Positions 45,592 through 55,091 are shown, counted from the first letter of the stretch. The stretch: DNA of 64,000 nucleotides from Pseudomonas viciae (GCF_004786035.1 NZ_CP035088.1:2082001-2146000); one strand, 5' to 3'. A program made the numbers and translations. The notes: generated by a model not told the origin, from the letters alone.

Positions 45592-46518
45592 TCAAACAGC
45601 CTTGGCCGGGCTACGCAACGCCGCGATATCCCGCTTGGGTGGCGCGCCAAACAGGCGGGCGTATTCACGGCTGAACTGCGAGGGGCTTTCATAACCCACT
45701 TTGAAGGCCGCACTCGCCACGTCCACATAGTCGTTGAGCATCAAGCGTTTCGCTTCGTTCAACCGCAGCCACTTCTGGTACTGCAGCGGGCTCATCGCGG
45801 TCAGTTGACGGAAGTGGTGATGAAACGTGGGCGCGCTCATCTGTACCAGCGCCGCGAGGTCGTCCACGCGGATCTGCTCGGTGTAGTTCAACTTCAACCA
45901 ATCGATGGCCTTGGCGATCCGGTGACCCTGGCTGTCCACCGAGGCGATCTGCCGCAGTCGGGCAGCCTGGTCGCTCATCAACAGCCGGTAGTGAATCTCG
46001 CGCTGGATCAGCGGCGCCAGTACCGGGATCGCTTCAGGTTCATCGAGCAGCATCAGCAGGCGCACGAACGGCTCCAGCAGTTCGGGCGTTACCGTACCGA
46101 TCCCCGCGCCGATCCCGACGGGGCGATCACGACACGGCGCGATCTCACCCTGGGCGACCAGATCGGCCACCAGGCGCAGGTCGAGCCGCATGACCAGGCC
46201 CAGGCAGGGCTGTTCCGGGGCTGCCGCGATCACTTCGGAATTGGCCGGCAAATCCAGTGACGTCATGAAGAAACGCGTGGTGTCGTACCCATAGGCCTGG
46301 CCACCGATCCATACCTGTTTCACGCCTTGGGCCACGAGCACGATGCTCGGCCCGATCATGCAGGTGGCGGGCGGTGCAAGGGCTTCGCGTCGGAAGAAGG
46401 CGAGGCCGGCGATCGAGGTTTCGAAGTCGCCGGTTCCAGTGGTGCGGGCACCAATGAGGTCGGCGAGCGTCTCTTGTGGGGATCTGCGTTGAGTGGCCAT
46501 ATTGGGTTCAGGTGTCAT
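45592..46518 (-). CDS. AraC-family transcriptional regulator
   Basis: A 308-residue protein with an N-terminal AraC_N (cupin-like) ligand domain and a C-terminal double helix-turn-helix (RIAKAIDWLKLNYTEQIRVDDLAALVQMSAPTFHHHFRQLTAMSPLQYQK and AAFKVGYESPSQFSREYARLFG). It is divergent from an MFS exporter about 360 bases away and is a likely regulator of it. The start is uncertain (46518 or 46500); neither has a strong ribosome site. Confidence 0.88.
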   Translation of the reverse strand: MTPEPNMATQRRSPQETLADLIGARTTGTGDFETSIAGLAFFRREALAPPATCMIGPSIVLVAQGVKQVWIGGQAYGYDTTRFFMTSLDLPANSEVIAAAPEQPCLGLVMRLDLRLVADLVAQGEIAPCRDRPVGIGAGIGTVTPELLEPFVRLLMLLDEPEAIPVLAPLIQREIHYRLLMSDQAARLRQIASVDSQGHRIAKAIDWLKLNYTEQIRVDDLAALVQMSAPTFHHHFRQLTAMSPLQYQKWLRLNEAKRLMLNDYVDVASAAFKVGYESPSQFSREYARLFGAPPKRDIAALRSPAKAV

Positions 46519-46880
46519 CTCAGGTTAATAGCTCTGGGCAGAACATTAACCCGCCAAGCGAAGCGCTGCCTATATGCAGTCTGTGAAGTCACAGGATCAG
46601 GCAAGAACTCCAGCGAAATGCACTACCGGATATCGGGGGGGATCCCCGAAGATGCACATCAACGGTGACGTCAAGTATCGCTTCGTGATCGATAACGCGA
46701 CCTTGGCTAGCTGATCTTCGAGGCCCGGTTGAGCAACGTTGACCGGGTTCTCGCACAACAATCTGAAGCAACCGCTGATGCTCCTGTTCTGCGGCGCCGA
46801 CCCTCGGTGCCGCAGTGCGCCTCTTTGAGCCCTGAGTGTCCCGACGTTCAAGTCCATCCAGAAACACAGGATTCCCTCCG
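46519..46880. other. Intergenic region between AraC regulator and MFS gene
   Basis: About 360 bases without a gene. It should contain divergent promoters. Open frames on the minus strand here are shadows of the MFS gene. Confidence 0.4.
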
Positions 46881-48104
46881 ATGACCGATACCTCTTTGCC
46901 GAAATCAAAAGGCCAACCCGCATGGAGCGCGGTATTCGCCATGTCACTCGCCGCGTTCGCCCTCGTTGCATCGGAGTTCATGCCGGTCAGCCTGTTGACG
47001 CCGGTCGCGAGCGATCTGCAGGTCAGCGAAGGGCAAGCCGGCCAGGGCATTGCTGTTTCCGGCGCGTTCGCCCTGATCACCAGTCTGTTCATCGCATCAA
47101 TTGCCGCCCGGGTCGACCGCAAATGGTTGTTGTCAGGTCTGACGCTGCTGATGATCGTTTCCGCAACGGTGGCCGCACTGGCGCCCAACTACGCCACCTT
47201 CATGGTCGGTCGCGCGTTGATCGGGGTGGCGATTGGCGGTTTCTGGTCACTGTCGGCGGCCACGGCGATGCGGCTGGTGCAGGACGATCAGGTCCCGCGG
47301 GCATTGGCCATCGTCAACGGCGGCAATGCCTTGGCGACCGTGATCGCGGCGCCGTTGGGCAGCCTATTGGGGGCGATCATCGGTTGGCGTGGCGCGTTCT
47401 TTTGCATCGTGCCTGTTGCAGCCGTTGCGTTGGTCTGGCTGCTGTTGCGCATGCCCTCCATGCATTCGCAGCCGAAGGAGGGCAGCAATAACGTCTTCCG
47501 GTTGATGACCCGTGCTCCGGTCGCGCTGGGCATGTTGGCCGTCAGCACGTTCTTCATGGGCCAGTTCATGCTGTTCACTTACCTGCGACCGTTCCTTGAG
47601 ACGGTGACGCAGGTGAGCGTGTCGATGCTTTCCTTCATGTTGCTGGTGATTGGCGTGGCGGGTTTGCTGGGTACCTTCCTGATCGGGGCATTCTTGAAGA
47701 ACGGGCTGTATCGGACGCTCATCGTCATTCCCCTGTTGATGGCCGCCATCGCCATGGCTCTTGTGTGGTTCGGCGGGTCAGTGATGATCACGACGTTCCT
47801 GCTCGGTCTCTGGGGCCTGGTGGCCACCGCTGCCCCCGTAGGCTGGTGGACCTGGCTGGCGCGCACGCTGCCGGATAATGCCGAAGCCGGGGGCGGATTG
47901 ATGGTGGCGATCGTCCAACTTGCCATTGCGGCGGGTGCAACGGTGGGCGGCATACTGTTTGACCTGAGCGGGTATCAAGCGACCTTCGAAACCAGCGCGG
48001 CCGTGTTGGGCATGGCCGCCGTGCTGACTCTTCTGGCTGCACGTTCCGCCGTTCGGGGGGCGTCACTGACTCCGAGCGCGACGACATGTAGTACGGCGGG
48101 TTAA
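46881..48104 (+). CDS. MFS transporter, DHA1 family (NepI-like)
   Basis: A 407-residue inner-membrane transporter with 12 hydrophobic segments (MSLAAFALVASEFMPVSLLTPVASDLQ; GRALIGVAIGGFWSLSAATAMRL; GWRGAFFCIVPVAAVALVWLLL). The pattern ...EFMPVSLLTPIA... is that of sugar/purine ribonucleoside effluxers such as NepI. Start at 46881. Divergent AraC regulator. Substrate unknown. Confidence 0.85.
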   Translation: MTDTSLPKSKGQPAWSAVFAMSLAAFALVASEFMPVSLLTPVASDLQVSEGQAGQGIAVSGAFALITSLFIASIAARVDRKWLLSGLTLLMIVSATVAALAPNYATFMVGRALIGVAIGGFWSLSAATAMRLVQDDQVPRALAIVNGGNALATVIAAPLGSLLGAIIGWRGAFFCIVPVAAVALVWLLLRMPSMHSQPKEGSNNVFRLMTRAPVALGMLAVSTFFMGQFMLFTYLRPFLETVTQVSVSMLSFMLLVIGVAGLLGTFLIGAFLKNGLYRTLIVIPLLMAAIAMALVWFGGSVMITTFLLGLWGLVATAAPVGWWTWLARTLPDNAEAGGGLMVAIVQLAIAAGATVGGILFDLSGYQATFETSAAVLGMAAVLTLLAARSAVRGASLTPSATTCSTAG

Positions 48105-48279
48105 AAACAGCTGGCACCCGTGACAATGGCAACTTTCCCCGTGAGTCGGTTCCTAACCCGTTCCCCGCGCGCGCAAAGCCAAAGGCTGTTGAATGGACGA
48201 CCGTTGAGCGCGCCATGGTCGGTGGCACATTGATGGCATGGTATGCTCTGCACTTGTTTAACCATCAAGTTGGCGAGTT

Positions 48280-48567
48280 GTGACTACCGAGCGAATTTCC
48301 CAGTTAGAGCAAGCCCTTATGGCCGTGATTGCTGCTGCGGGAAAGGTGGGCATCAGCAGCGACGAGCTGTGCGCACAAGCGGTGGGCGGGCTGATGTCTG
48401 ATCCTTACTGGTGCTGGGTAGATGCCCGATGCGCACAAGGCGCGGCGGACGAAATCGACAACGCCTTGAACAGTCTGGTGGGAAGGCAGACGGTGCCACT
48501 TACGCCGCCACCGATTGAAATCGCGTCTGATGGAGTCATTGAGTCAGCGGCGCAGATCAGCGGCTGA
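48280..48567 (+). CDS. Hypothetical protein (95 aa)
   Basis: A 95-residue soluble protein (MTTERISQLEQALMAVIAAAGKVGISSDELCAQAVGGLM), GTG start with GGCGAG just upstream. It is preceded by a likely promoter region and followed by a strong hairpin. No family recognised. Confidence 0.6.
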   Translation: MTTERISQLEQALMAVIAAAGKVGISSDELCAQAVGGLMSDPYWCWVDARCAQGAADEIDNALNSLVGRQTVPLTPPPIEIASDGVIESAAQISG

Positions 48568-48583
48568 TCAGTTTGACTCAATA

Positions 48584-48618
48584 CAAATGGGCGACCTCAA
48601 GAGGTCGCCCATTTGCGT
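48584..48618. terminator. Bidirectional terminator
   Basis: CAAATGGGCGACCTC (48584-48598) pairs perfectly with GAGGTCGCCCATTTG (48601-48615) across AA. It separates the convergent genes. Confidence 0.85.
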
Positions 48619-49106
48619 TAAAGCCCCAGGCCTTCTTCTACCAGTGCAATCAGAGCGTCTTCGTTCAGCACCATGGGCTCGGGTTGCTGTTGCCCGGTCG
48701 AGCGGAGCGCCTGGGTGTGCCACAGTGATTCACCATGCTCACCCACGGTTCGCACAATGCAGCGTTCCTGCCCCGTCATATGGACTTCAATACAGCCTTC
48801 TCCCTTGGAAGAAAAGCGGGCGATCGGGTCGAGTTCGATGCGCCGGTGGTTGCCTTCAATCACCAACTGATCGATGGCGTAGCTGTAAGTCGAGCCGCTG
48901 AAGTGACTTTCGAATACGTGGGTGGGGTTGTGCCGGATGTCCAGGCCGGCCTCGCAGACCGGCGCCAGCCAGGTCTCGATCTGACGGTATAACTCGTAGA
49001 CCTGAGCGGGCCAGTGTTCGATGGCCAGGTCGGCACAATGATCGGTATCGGCCGGGGTCCGTTGGGCTTGCCTCAGTTTGGCCGCCAGCTCGTCTGCTTT
49101 GCTCAT
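48618..49106 (-). CDS. Hypothetical protein (162 aa)
   Basis: A soluble protein (MSKADELAAKLRQAQRTPADTDHCADLAIEHWPAQVYELYRQIETWLAPV) with a beta-rich centre. The start at 49106 is preceded by AGGGA and gives a natural N-terminus. The frame is also open further upstream because it runs into a separate antitoxin fragment. No family recognised. Confidence 0.6.
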   Translation of the reverse strand: MSKADELAAKLRQAQRTPADTDHCADLAIEHWPAQVYELYRQIETWLAPVCEAGLDIRHNPTHVFESHFSGSTYSYAIDQLVIEGNHRRIELDPIARFSSKGEGCIEVHMTGQERCIVRTVGEHGESLWHTQALRSTGQQQPEPMVLNEDALIALVEEGLGL

Positions 49107-49211
49107 GTCGATTTTCCCTGTCGTGATGATTGGGTTGAGCGTAGCTGAAGGACAATGGGGATCGTCTTGCGCTGGGTCATGAGCTGGCGCTTTGTTGAGT
49201 CTTGCTGGCAT

Positions 49212-49286
49212 TGGCTGGCGTTTGCCTTGGACGATTTCATCCATCTGTTGCACGCTGTCCATCAGCTCATCGAAGAATTTGCTCAC
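49212..49286 (-). pseudogene. Truncated antitoxin N-terminus (NadS-like)
   Basis: The first ~25 codons (GTG at 49286, GGAG before it) read VSKFFDELMDSVQQMDEIVQG and match the start of NadS/HigA-type HTH antitoxins, but the DNA-binding part never appears; unrelated sequence follows. I treat it as a remnant. Confidence 0.5.
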
Positions 49287-49399
49287 GGTTATCTCCAGTA
49301 CTCGACGATGAGCAATGCTATGGACTCCATTCCCCGATTCACCCTATGGTTTGTAACCCAATCTGGGAGTCGGACAGGACACAGGACGGAGCAACAGTC

Positions 49400-49831
49400 A
49401 TGCGCATGACAGCACTGAGTAATGACGATCTTGAACCGTTACGCCACGCGCTCACCTTGGCTGGCTTGCCCGTGGATGACCTGGATTACCCAGGCCGGCA
49501 GTTTTTCAGCTTCAGTCAAGCGGGTTTCGACGTGGCGTTCGCTGGGATCGAGGGGGAGGGAACCGACCGATTGCTGCGCTCGCTGGTTGTCTTCGAGGGG
49601 CAACGCGGGCGAGGCACCGGTGCGGCGGTGCTGGGCGCTCTTGAGGTGTTTGCGAAAAGCGAGGGGGTAGAGCGGCTCCATCTGCTGACCGATAGCGCCG
49701 CCGCGTTCTTTATCGCCCAGGGCTACCAGGAACAAGACCGTTCGCTGGCGCCCGCTTCGATCAGCGCAACGGCGCAATTCAAGACGTTGTGCCCGGCCTC
49801 GGCGACGTATCTGAGCAAGAGCCTCGCTTAG
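49400..49831 (+). CDS. arsN2: GNAT acetyltransferase, ArsN2-like
   Basis: A 143-residue N-acetyltransferase. The acetyl-CoA signature is FEGQRGRGTGAAVLGALEVFA (near residues 75-95), and HLLTDSAAAFFIAQGYQEQDRSLAPASI is typical of ArsN2. ArsN2 proteins are found in arsenic-resistance loci. Start at 49400 with GGAG eight bases before it. It ends overlapping the convergent chrA by 4 bases. Confidence 0.78.
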   Translation: MRMTALSNDDLEPLRHALTLAGLPVDDLDYPGRQFFSFSQAGFDVAFAGIEGEGTDRLLRSLVVFEGQRGRGTGAAVLGALEVFAKSEGVERLHLLTDSAAAFFIAQGYQEQDRSLAPASISATAQFKTLCPASATYLSKSLA

Positions 49832-51186
49832 CGCAGCAGGTACACCGCCAGCCCGGCCAGCCCGCAGGCCAGCAACACCTGGATCACCCCGCGTTTGTAG
49901 CGAAACAGCGCAATGGCCGCCGAGACTGCGATGATTGCCGACGGCCAGTCCAGGGCACTTGAAAAACCGTTGGGCCAAAGCACGTGGTAACCGAAGAAAC
50001 AGGCCAGGTTGAGGATCACCCCGACCACGGCCGCGGTAATCGCTGTCAGCGGGGCGGTGAACTTCAGCACGTTGTGGGTCGACTCCACCAACGGGCCACC
50101 GGCCAGGATGAACAGGAACGAAGGCAGGAACGTAAACCAGGTCACCAGCGTGGCGGCGACGGCACCGGCGAGAAACGCCTGTTCGGGACCGAATACCTGC
50201 ATCACGTAGCCACCGACGAAGCCAACGAACGCCACCACCATGATCAGCGGCCCGGGGGTGGTTTCGCCCAAGGCCAGGCCGTCGATCATTTGTGTCGGTG
50301 TCAGCCAGCCGAAGTGTCCGACGGCGCCCTGGTAGACGTAAGGCAACACCGCGTAGGCACCGCCGAAAGTCAGCAAGGCGGCCTTGGTGAAGAACCAGGC
50401 CATTTGCGTCAGGGTGCCTTCCCAGCCGAATGCCGCGGTCAGCAGCCCCATCGGCAATGCCCATAGCAGGGTACCGATAATTGCCAGCCGAGCGAGTCTG
50501 AAGGCGCTGAACCGGGCATGCTCCGGGGGCGGGGTGTCGTCGTCGATCAGGGCCGGGCCGAAGGATTGGTGCTGGGTGCCGTGACTGCCCTGGCTGAATT
50601 TTTCCGGTGCCCAGCGACCGCCCAGGTAGCCGATGATGGCTGCACCCAGCACGATCATTGGGAAGGGGACGTTGAAGGCGAATATCGCGGTGAACGACGC
50701 GGCGGCGATCGCCCACAGCCAATTGTTCTTGAGCGCGCGGGAGCCTATCCGGTGGGCGGCGTGCACCACGATTGCTGTCACGGCGGGCTTGATGCCGTAG
50801 AAAATCCCCGCCACCACCGGCACTTCGCCAAAGGCGACATACAGCCAGGACAGCGTAATGAGGATGAACAGCGAAGGCAGCACGAACAGCGCCCCGGCAA
50901 TGACCCCGCCCCAACTGCGGTGCATCAGCCAGCCCAGGTATGTCGCCAATTGCTGGGCTTCCGGCCCCGGCAACAACATGCAGTAATTGAGTGCATGTAG
51001 AAAGCGTCGCTCGGAAATCCAGCGTCGGCGTTCCACCAGTTCCTGATGCATGATCGAGATCTGCCCGGCCGGTCCGCCGAAACTGATAAAACCCAGCTTG
51101 AGCCAGAACCAGAAGGCTTCACGCAGGCTAACGGCCGAGGGTCTGGCGAGGGCCTGTTCGTCGACGATTCGGGTGGGGGTGTTCAT
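49828..51186 (-). CDS. chrA: Chromate efflux transporter ChrA
   Basis: A 452-residue CHR-family membrane transporter of the two-domain type. Each half carries the family motif: SFGGPAGQISIMHQELVERRRWISE in the first and LTFGGAYAVLPYVYQGAV in the second, followed by LALGETTPGPLIMVVAFVGFVGGY. Exports chromate. Start at 51186 (MNTPTRIVDEQ). It is convergent with the ArsN2-like gene. Confidence 0.92.
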   Translation of the reverse strand: MNTPTRIVDEQALARPSAVSLREAFWFWLKLGFISFGGPAGQISIMHQELVERRRWISERRFLHALNYCMLLPGPEAQQLATYLGWLMHRSWGGVIAGALFVLPSLFILITLSWLYVAFGEVPVVAGIFYGIKPAVTAIVVHAAHRIGSRALKNNWLWAIAAASFTAIFAFNVPFPMIVLGAAIIGYLGGRWAPEKFSQGSHGTQHQSFGPALIDDDTPPPEHARFSAFRLARLAIIGTLLWALPMGLLTAAFGWEGTLTQMAWFFTKAALLTFGGAYAVLPYVYQGAVGHFGWLTPTQMIDGLALGETTPGPLIMVVAFVGFVGGYVMQVFGPEQAFLAGAVAATLVTWFTFLPSFLFILAGGPLVESTHNVLKFTAPLTAITAAVVGVILNLACFFGYHVLWPNGFSSALDWPSAIIAVSAAIALFRYKRGVIQVLLACGLAGLAVYLLR

Positions 51187-51346
51187 GGTCGGTGGGTACT
51201 TAACAGTCCGGGGCACTCTACGTTAGGGGGCATCACGCAATTTAGATAGCCCCTGCAAGGTTTGCTTGTAAAAGGCAGCGGCGGGTTAGCTGATAAATTC
51301 CCTCGCCACAACAATATTCGACTCAGGAATATCGGAGTGGCTTCCC
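51187..51346. other. Intergenic region upstream of chrA
   Basis: About 160 bases that should hold the chrA promoter. No repeat, RNA or operator was recognised with confidence. Confidence 0.3.
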
Positions 51347-51493
51347 TCAGGTTGGCCTGTCGTTTTCAGCCGGTTTGAGTTCGGTTTTTGGATCCATCCA
51401 GCCACCTATCGGCTGCGTGACACGGGCAAATTGCCGCCCCACAAGCGGTAGGCTAAGCTCACGAATATTGGGGGCTTTGAGCCATTTACTCAT
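51347..51493 (-). CDS. Small protein (48 aa), previously easy to miss
   Basis: A 48-residue frame (MSKWLKAPNIRELSLPLVG...) on the minus strand with an excellent ribosome site, AGGAGGG, six bases before the ATG. It ends in a proper stop before the chrA promoter. No family recognised. It is divergent from the diguanylate cyclase, whose start lies 25 bases away, so the cyclase promoter would fall within it. Confidence 0.5.
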   Translation of the reverse strand: MSKWLKAPNIRELSLPLVGRQFARVTQPIGGWMDPKTELKPAENDRPT

Positions 51494-51517
51494 GCTTTGC
51501 CCTCCTCAGGAATTCGC

Positions 51518-53089
51518 TTGCCTATCCCCATTTTCGATCCGTTCCATACCCCCGGCGGAGCTCTGAAGCGCGTGCCGTTGCTGAAGGCAGCGGTAGCGTT
51601 CATTGCGGCGGTGTGCCTGTGCCTTTGCGGTTTGCTTTATCTGCAACTGGAGCAGTCGCGCCGCTATGACCTGGAGTCGGCCCGTGTCGCCTCGGCCAAC
51701 CTTACCCGGGCCATGGCCCAGCAGGCCCAGGACACGTTCCTGCAGACCGATCTGGTCCTGGCCAGCCTGGCGGACTGGATGCAGATCGACGGTTTCGGTC
51801 CGGCGCTGCAACCGCGCTTGCAGGCAACCTTTTCCCGGCGAGTGCAATCACTGGAGCAATTGCATGGCCTGTTTCTGTTCGACAAGCACGGGCAATGGGT
51901 CATCACCTCCTTTGAAAACTTGCACAGAGGGCCTGGAATTGCGGACCGGGAGTACTTTACGTTCCACCAACAGAACGCGTCTCTGATCGCCCATATCGGT
52001 CCGGCGATCCGCAGTCGGCAAAATGGCGAGTGGATCATCCCGGTTTCCCGGCGCTTGAATGATCAGGACGGCAACTTCCAGGGCGTGCTGTTGGCCGGGA
52101 TAAAAATGTCCTACTTCGACCAGTTCTTCAAAAGCTTCAGCCTCGACGACAAAGGTGAGATGGTCCTGGCCTTGTCCAACGGGATCTTGCTGGCCCGTCG
52201 GCCCTTCGATGAGGCGAAGATTGGCCGCTCTCTGCTCCAGGACCCCGTCTTCCAGCATGAGTCGCAGAGCATCACGTCCGACAATACGGCGATTCGTTCC
52301 GTCGTCGATGGCGTCCTCAGGCTTTATGATCATCAACATTTACAGGCCTACCCGCTGGTGGTCACCGCCGCGATGTCCGAAGAGGCGATCCTGGCGAGCT
52401 GGCACGACAGGGCGTTCCAATCCATCTTGATTGTGGCCCTGGTGGTTTTGGGCATTTGCCTGTTCGGCTGGGTATTCCTGCGTCAGGTGCGCAATAGCGA
52501 GCGGATCGAAGCGGACCTGCGCAAGGCCCAGGAAGCCCTGGAGCTGATTGCTACCCATGACAGCTTGACCGGGCTGGCGAACAGGCGGCTGTTCGAACGG
52601 GCCCTGGACATCGAGTTCGGCCGAGGCGCCCGCCAGCGCAGCCCCTTGAGCCTGGTGATGGTCGACATCGATTTCTTCAAGCGTTACAACGACACCTACG
52701 GGCACGTGGCGGGGGATCATTGCCTGGCGGAAATGGCGAAGGTGCTCAAGAGCTGCTGTCACCGCAAGGCTGACCTTGCCGTGCGTTATGGCGGTGAAGA
52801 ATTCGCGGTGCTGTTGCCCGATACCAACTTGCAGGGGGCCATGGCGTTGGCCGAACAGATCCGGCAGAGGGTCATCGACACGCACATCACCCATTCCGGT
52901 TCCCCGATCGGTTACCTGACGGTGAGCCTGGGTTGCTATGCGTTTGTGCCCAGCAGCCTGGACAGCATTGAAGTCTTTATCCAGCGGGCCGATGCCGCGC
53001 TTTATCAGGCCAAGCACGGCGGCCGTAACCGTGTCGCGGCCTTGTCGAGCGAAGGCGGACTCGACCCACTGGAACGCTCGGATCGTTGA
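51518..53089 (+). CDS. Diguanylate cyclase with Cache-type sensor
   Basis: A 523-residue membrane protein: N-terminal helix (LLKAAVAFIAAVCLCLCGLLYL), an extracytoplasmic dCache-like domain (about 40-280, with WVITSFENLHRGPGIADREYF), a second helix (SILIVALVVLGICLFGWVFL) and a GGDEF domain. The active motif is GGEEF in VRYGGEEFAVLL, and an RxxD inhibitory site (RKAD) lies five residues before it. It makes c-di-GMP and should be product-inhibited. I choose TTG at 51518 (AGGA six bases before); TTG at 51497 is also in frame. Confidence 0.88.
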   Translation: MPIPIFDPFHTPGGALKRVPLLKAAVAFIAAVCLCLCGLLYLQLEQSRRYDLESARVASANLTRAMAQQAQDTFLQTDLVLASLADWMQIDGFGPALQPRLQATFSRRVQSLEQLHGLFLFDKHGQWVITSFENLHRGPGIADREYFTFHQQNASLIAHIGPAIRSRQNGEWIIPVSRRLNDQDGNFQGVLLAGIKMSYFDQFFKSFSLDDKGEMVLALSNGILLARRPFDEAKIGRSLLQDPVFQHESQSITSDNTAIRSVVDGVLRLYDHQHLQAYPLVVTAAMSEEAILASWHDRAFQSILIVALVVLGICLFGWVFLRQVRNSERIEADLRKAQEALELIATHDSLTGLANRRLFERALDIEFGRGARQRSPLSLVMVDIDFFKRYNDTYGHVAGDHCLAEMAKVLKSCCHRKADLAVRYGGEEFAVLLPDTNLQGAMALAEQIRQRVIDTHITHSGSPIGYLTVSLGCYAFVPSSLDSIEVFIQRADAALYQAKHGGRNRVAALSSEGGLDPLERSDR

Positions 53090-53222
53090 GGTTGAGTGCA
53101 AACATCGACTCATCGGCCACGGGCGCTTGCTCAGGTTGAAAACCGGTTCCTGAGGATCCCGTGCAACCACCGCGACCGATTGCAGGTCACAGCCAGTGTC
53201 CTGGCATTTCGAGTGGGCCCCC

Positions 53223-54017
53223 ATGAAAAACCTGCGGATCGCGACCTTCAATATCAATGGCATCCGCGCCCGGCTGCCTAACCTGCTGGAGTGGCTGGAG
53301 CGGGAAAAACCCGACATTGTCTGTTTGCAGGAGCTCAAGGCAGCGGACAAGGACTTTCCGGCGGCGGAGCTGGAGTCGGTGGGGTATGGCGCGATCTGGC
53401 ACGGGCAGACGTCGTGGAACGGCGTCGCTATCCTGGCCCGTGATGCAGAGCCGCTGGAGAGCCGCCGTGGCCTGCCCGGCGGGGAAGAGGACAGTCACAG
53501 TCGCTACCTGGAGGCGGCGGTGCATGGGGTGCTGGTAGGGTGCCTGTATTTGCCCAATGGCAACCCGCAGCCTGGCCCCAAGTTCGACTACAAACTGGCG
53601 TGGTTCGAACGGCTTATCGACTATGCCCAAGGACTCCAGGCCAGCGATCACCCGGTGGTGCTGGCGGGTGACTACAACGTGGTGCCCACCGACATGGACA
53701 TCTACAACCCGCGTTCCTGGCTCAAGGATGCGCTGTTGCAGCCCGAAAGCCGTGAGTGCTATCAGCGCCTGCTGGACCAGGGCTGGACGGATTCGTTACG
53801 CCATCTGTACCCGCAAGAGCGGATCTACACCTTCTGGGATTATTTCCGTCAGCACTGGCAGAAAAACTCCGGGCTGCGCATCGATCACCTGTTGCTCAAC
53901 CCGGTGGCAAGCCCCTACTTGAGTGAGGCGGGCGTGGACGCCTGGGTCAGGAACCAGGCGCACCCCAGCGACCATGCTCCAACCTGGATCCGGCTGGCTT
54001 CGCGAAAGCGGCGTTGA
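53223..54017 (+). CDS. xthA: Exodeoxyribonuclease III
   Basis: AP endonuclease/3'-5' exonuclease of base-excision repair. The 264-residue protein has RIATFNINGIRARLPNLLEWL (metal-binding Asn), DIVCLQELKA (Glu), LAGDYNVVPTDMDIYNP (Asp-Asn catalytic pair) and RIDHLLLNP, then HPSDHAPTWI. The start at 53223 (MKNLRIATF) is preferred over an upstream in-frame ATG at 53196. Confidence 0.93.
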   Translation: MKNLRIATFNINGIRARLPNLLEWLEREKPDIVCLQELKAADKDFPAAELESVGYGAIWHGQTSWNGVAILARDAEPLESRRGLPGGEEDSHSRYLEAAVHGVLVGCLYLPNGNPQPGPKFDYKLAWFERLIDYAQGLQASDHPVVLAGDYNVVPTDMDIYNPRSWLKDALLQPESRECYQRLLDQGWTDSLRHLYPQERIYTFWDYFRQHWQKNSGLRIDHLLLNPVASPYLSEAGVDAWVRNQAHPSDHAPTWIRLASRKRR

Positions 54018-54131
54018 GGGGCGCAGGGCCCATGCCGCTTATTGTCTCTGAAAGGGGAATGCCTTATACCTGGCGCCCAGCAGCAGGGTGCTTTCTGCCA
54101 GCCCTGCATGGACCAGGAAAAGGACACCCTA

Positions 54132-54956
54132 ATGAGCCAACCCCGACTGAGTGATACCGGCCGCTATCTGCGCCGACTGGGCTTCGATACGCCGCCAGCC
54201 CCGACCCTTGACACGTTGCGTCAGCTTCAATGGCGTCACACGGCCGAATTTCCCTTTGAAACCCTCTCGACGCTGCTGCGCCAACCCGTGGCCATCGACC
54301 TTGAGTCGGTCGAGCGAAAAGTCTTCGAGCAAGGACGCGGCGGCTATTGCTATGAGCTCAATCAACTGTTCCTGGCGCTGTTACAGGCGCTGGGCTTCGA
54401 GGCCCGAGGCATCACCGGACGGGTAGTGATCAATGCCCCCGAGGGCGCCTGGCCCGCGCGAACTCATCGCCTGAGCCTCGTGACGTTCGACGGTGTGCGC
54501 TACATCACCGATGTGGGCTTTGGTGGCATGGTGCCGACCGCGCCGCTGCTGTTGGACAGCCGAGACATCCAGGTCACCCCCCACGAACCGTTCCGAATCG
54601 AAGACAACGAGGACGGCTACCTGCTGCGAGCCAACGTCGCCGGCGAGTGGCGGCCCATGTACCTGTTCGATCTGCAACGCCAGCAAGACATCGACTACAC
54701 CCTCGGCAATTGGTACGTCTGCAGCCACCCTGAGTCGCCGTTCATGGGCCGGCTGATGGTGTCCCGCACCGGTGACGGCTTGCGCAAGACGCTGAATGGC
54801 AACAGTTACGCCGTGCACAAGATGGGGCAAGAGAGTGAGCGACGCTCGATCACCGACGCGGACGAATTGATCGACCTGTTGGAAAATGAGTTTGGCCTGC
54901 GCGTACCGCCGCGGGAACTCTTGCGGCCTGCGGTTGAGGGCCTGTTGCAGCTATGA
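54132..54956 (+). CDS. Arylamine N-acetyltransferase
   Basis: A 274-residue NAT-family enzyme transferring acetyl from acetyl-CoA to arylamines. The catalytic triad is visible: Cys73 in GRGGYCYELNQLF, His in PARTHRLSLVTF and Asp in YITDVGFGG. Start at 54132, after GAAAAGGACACCCTA; the frame is open further up but the domain begins here. Confidence 0.93.
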   Translation: MSQPRLSDTGRYLRRLGFDTPPAPTLDTLRQLQWRHTAEFPFETLSTLLRQPVAIDLESVERKVFEQGRGGYCYELNQLFLALLQALGFEARGITGRVVINAPEGAWPARTHRLSLVTFDGVRYITDVGFGGMVPTAPLLLDSRDIQVTPHEPFRIEDNEDGYLLRANVAGEWRPMYLFDLQRQQDIDYTLGNWYVCSHPESPFMGRLMVSRTGDGLRKTLNGNSYAVHKMGQESERRSITDADELIDLLENEFGLRVPPRELLRPAVEGLLQL

Positions 54957-55010
54957 AATAGGGCTTTGCGGCTGCGCGGCGGTGCTCTGTTCGTCGCGCG
55001 ATGCGCAACA

Positions 55011-55024
55011 AGTTGTATACAACT
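55011..55024. promoter_or_regulatory. GntR-like palindrome upstream of the permease
   Basis: AGTTGTATACAACT is a perfect 14-base palindrome about 70 bases before the permease start. It resembles FadR-subfamily GntR operators. No matching regulator gene lies nearby. Confidence 0.5.
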
Positions 55025-55091
55025 CTATGGACATTTGTCTTTAGTTTTGAATACAGTGTGCGCATAACAAAAAACAGGGAACCCCCGAACC

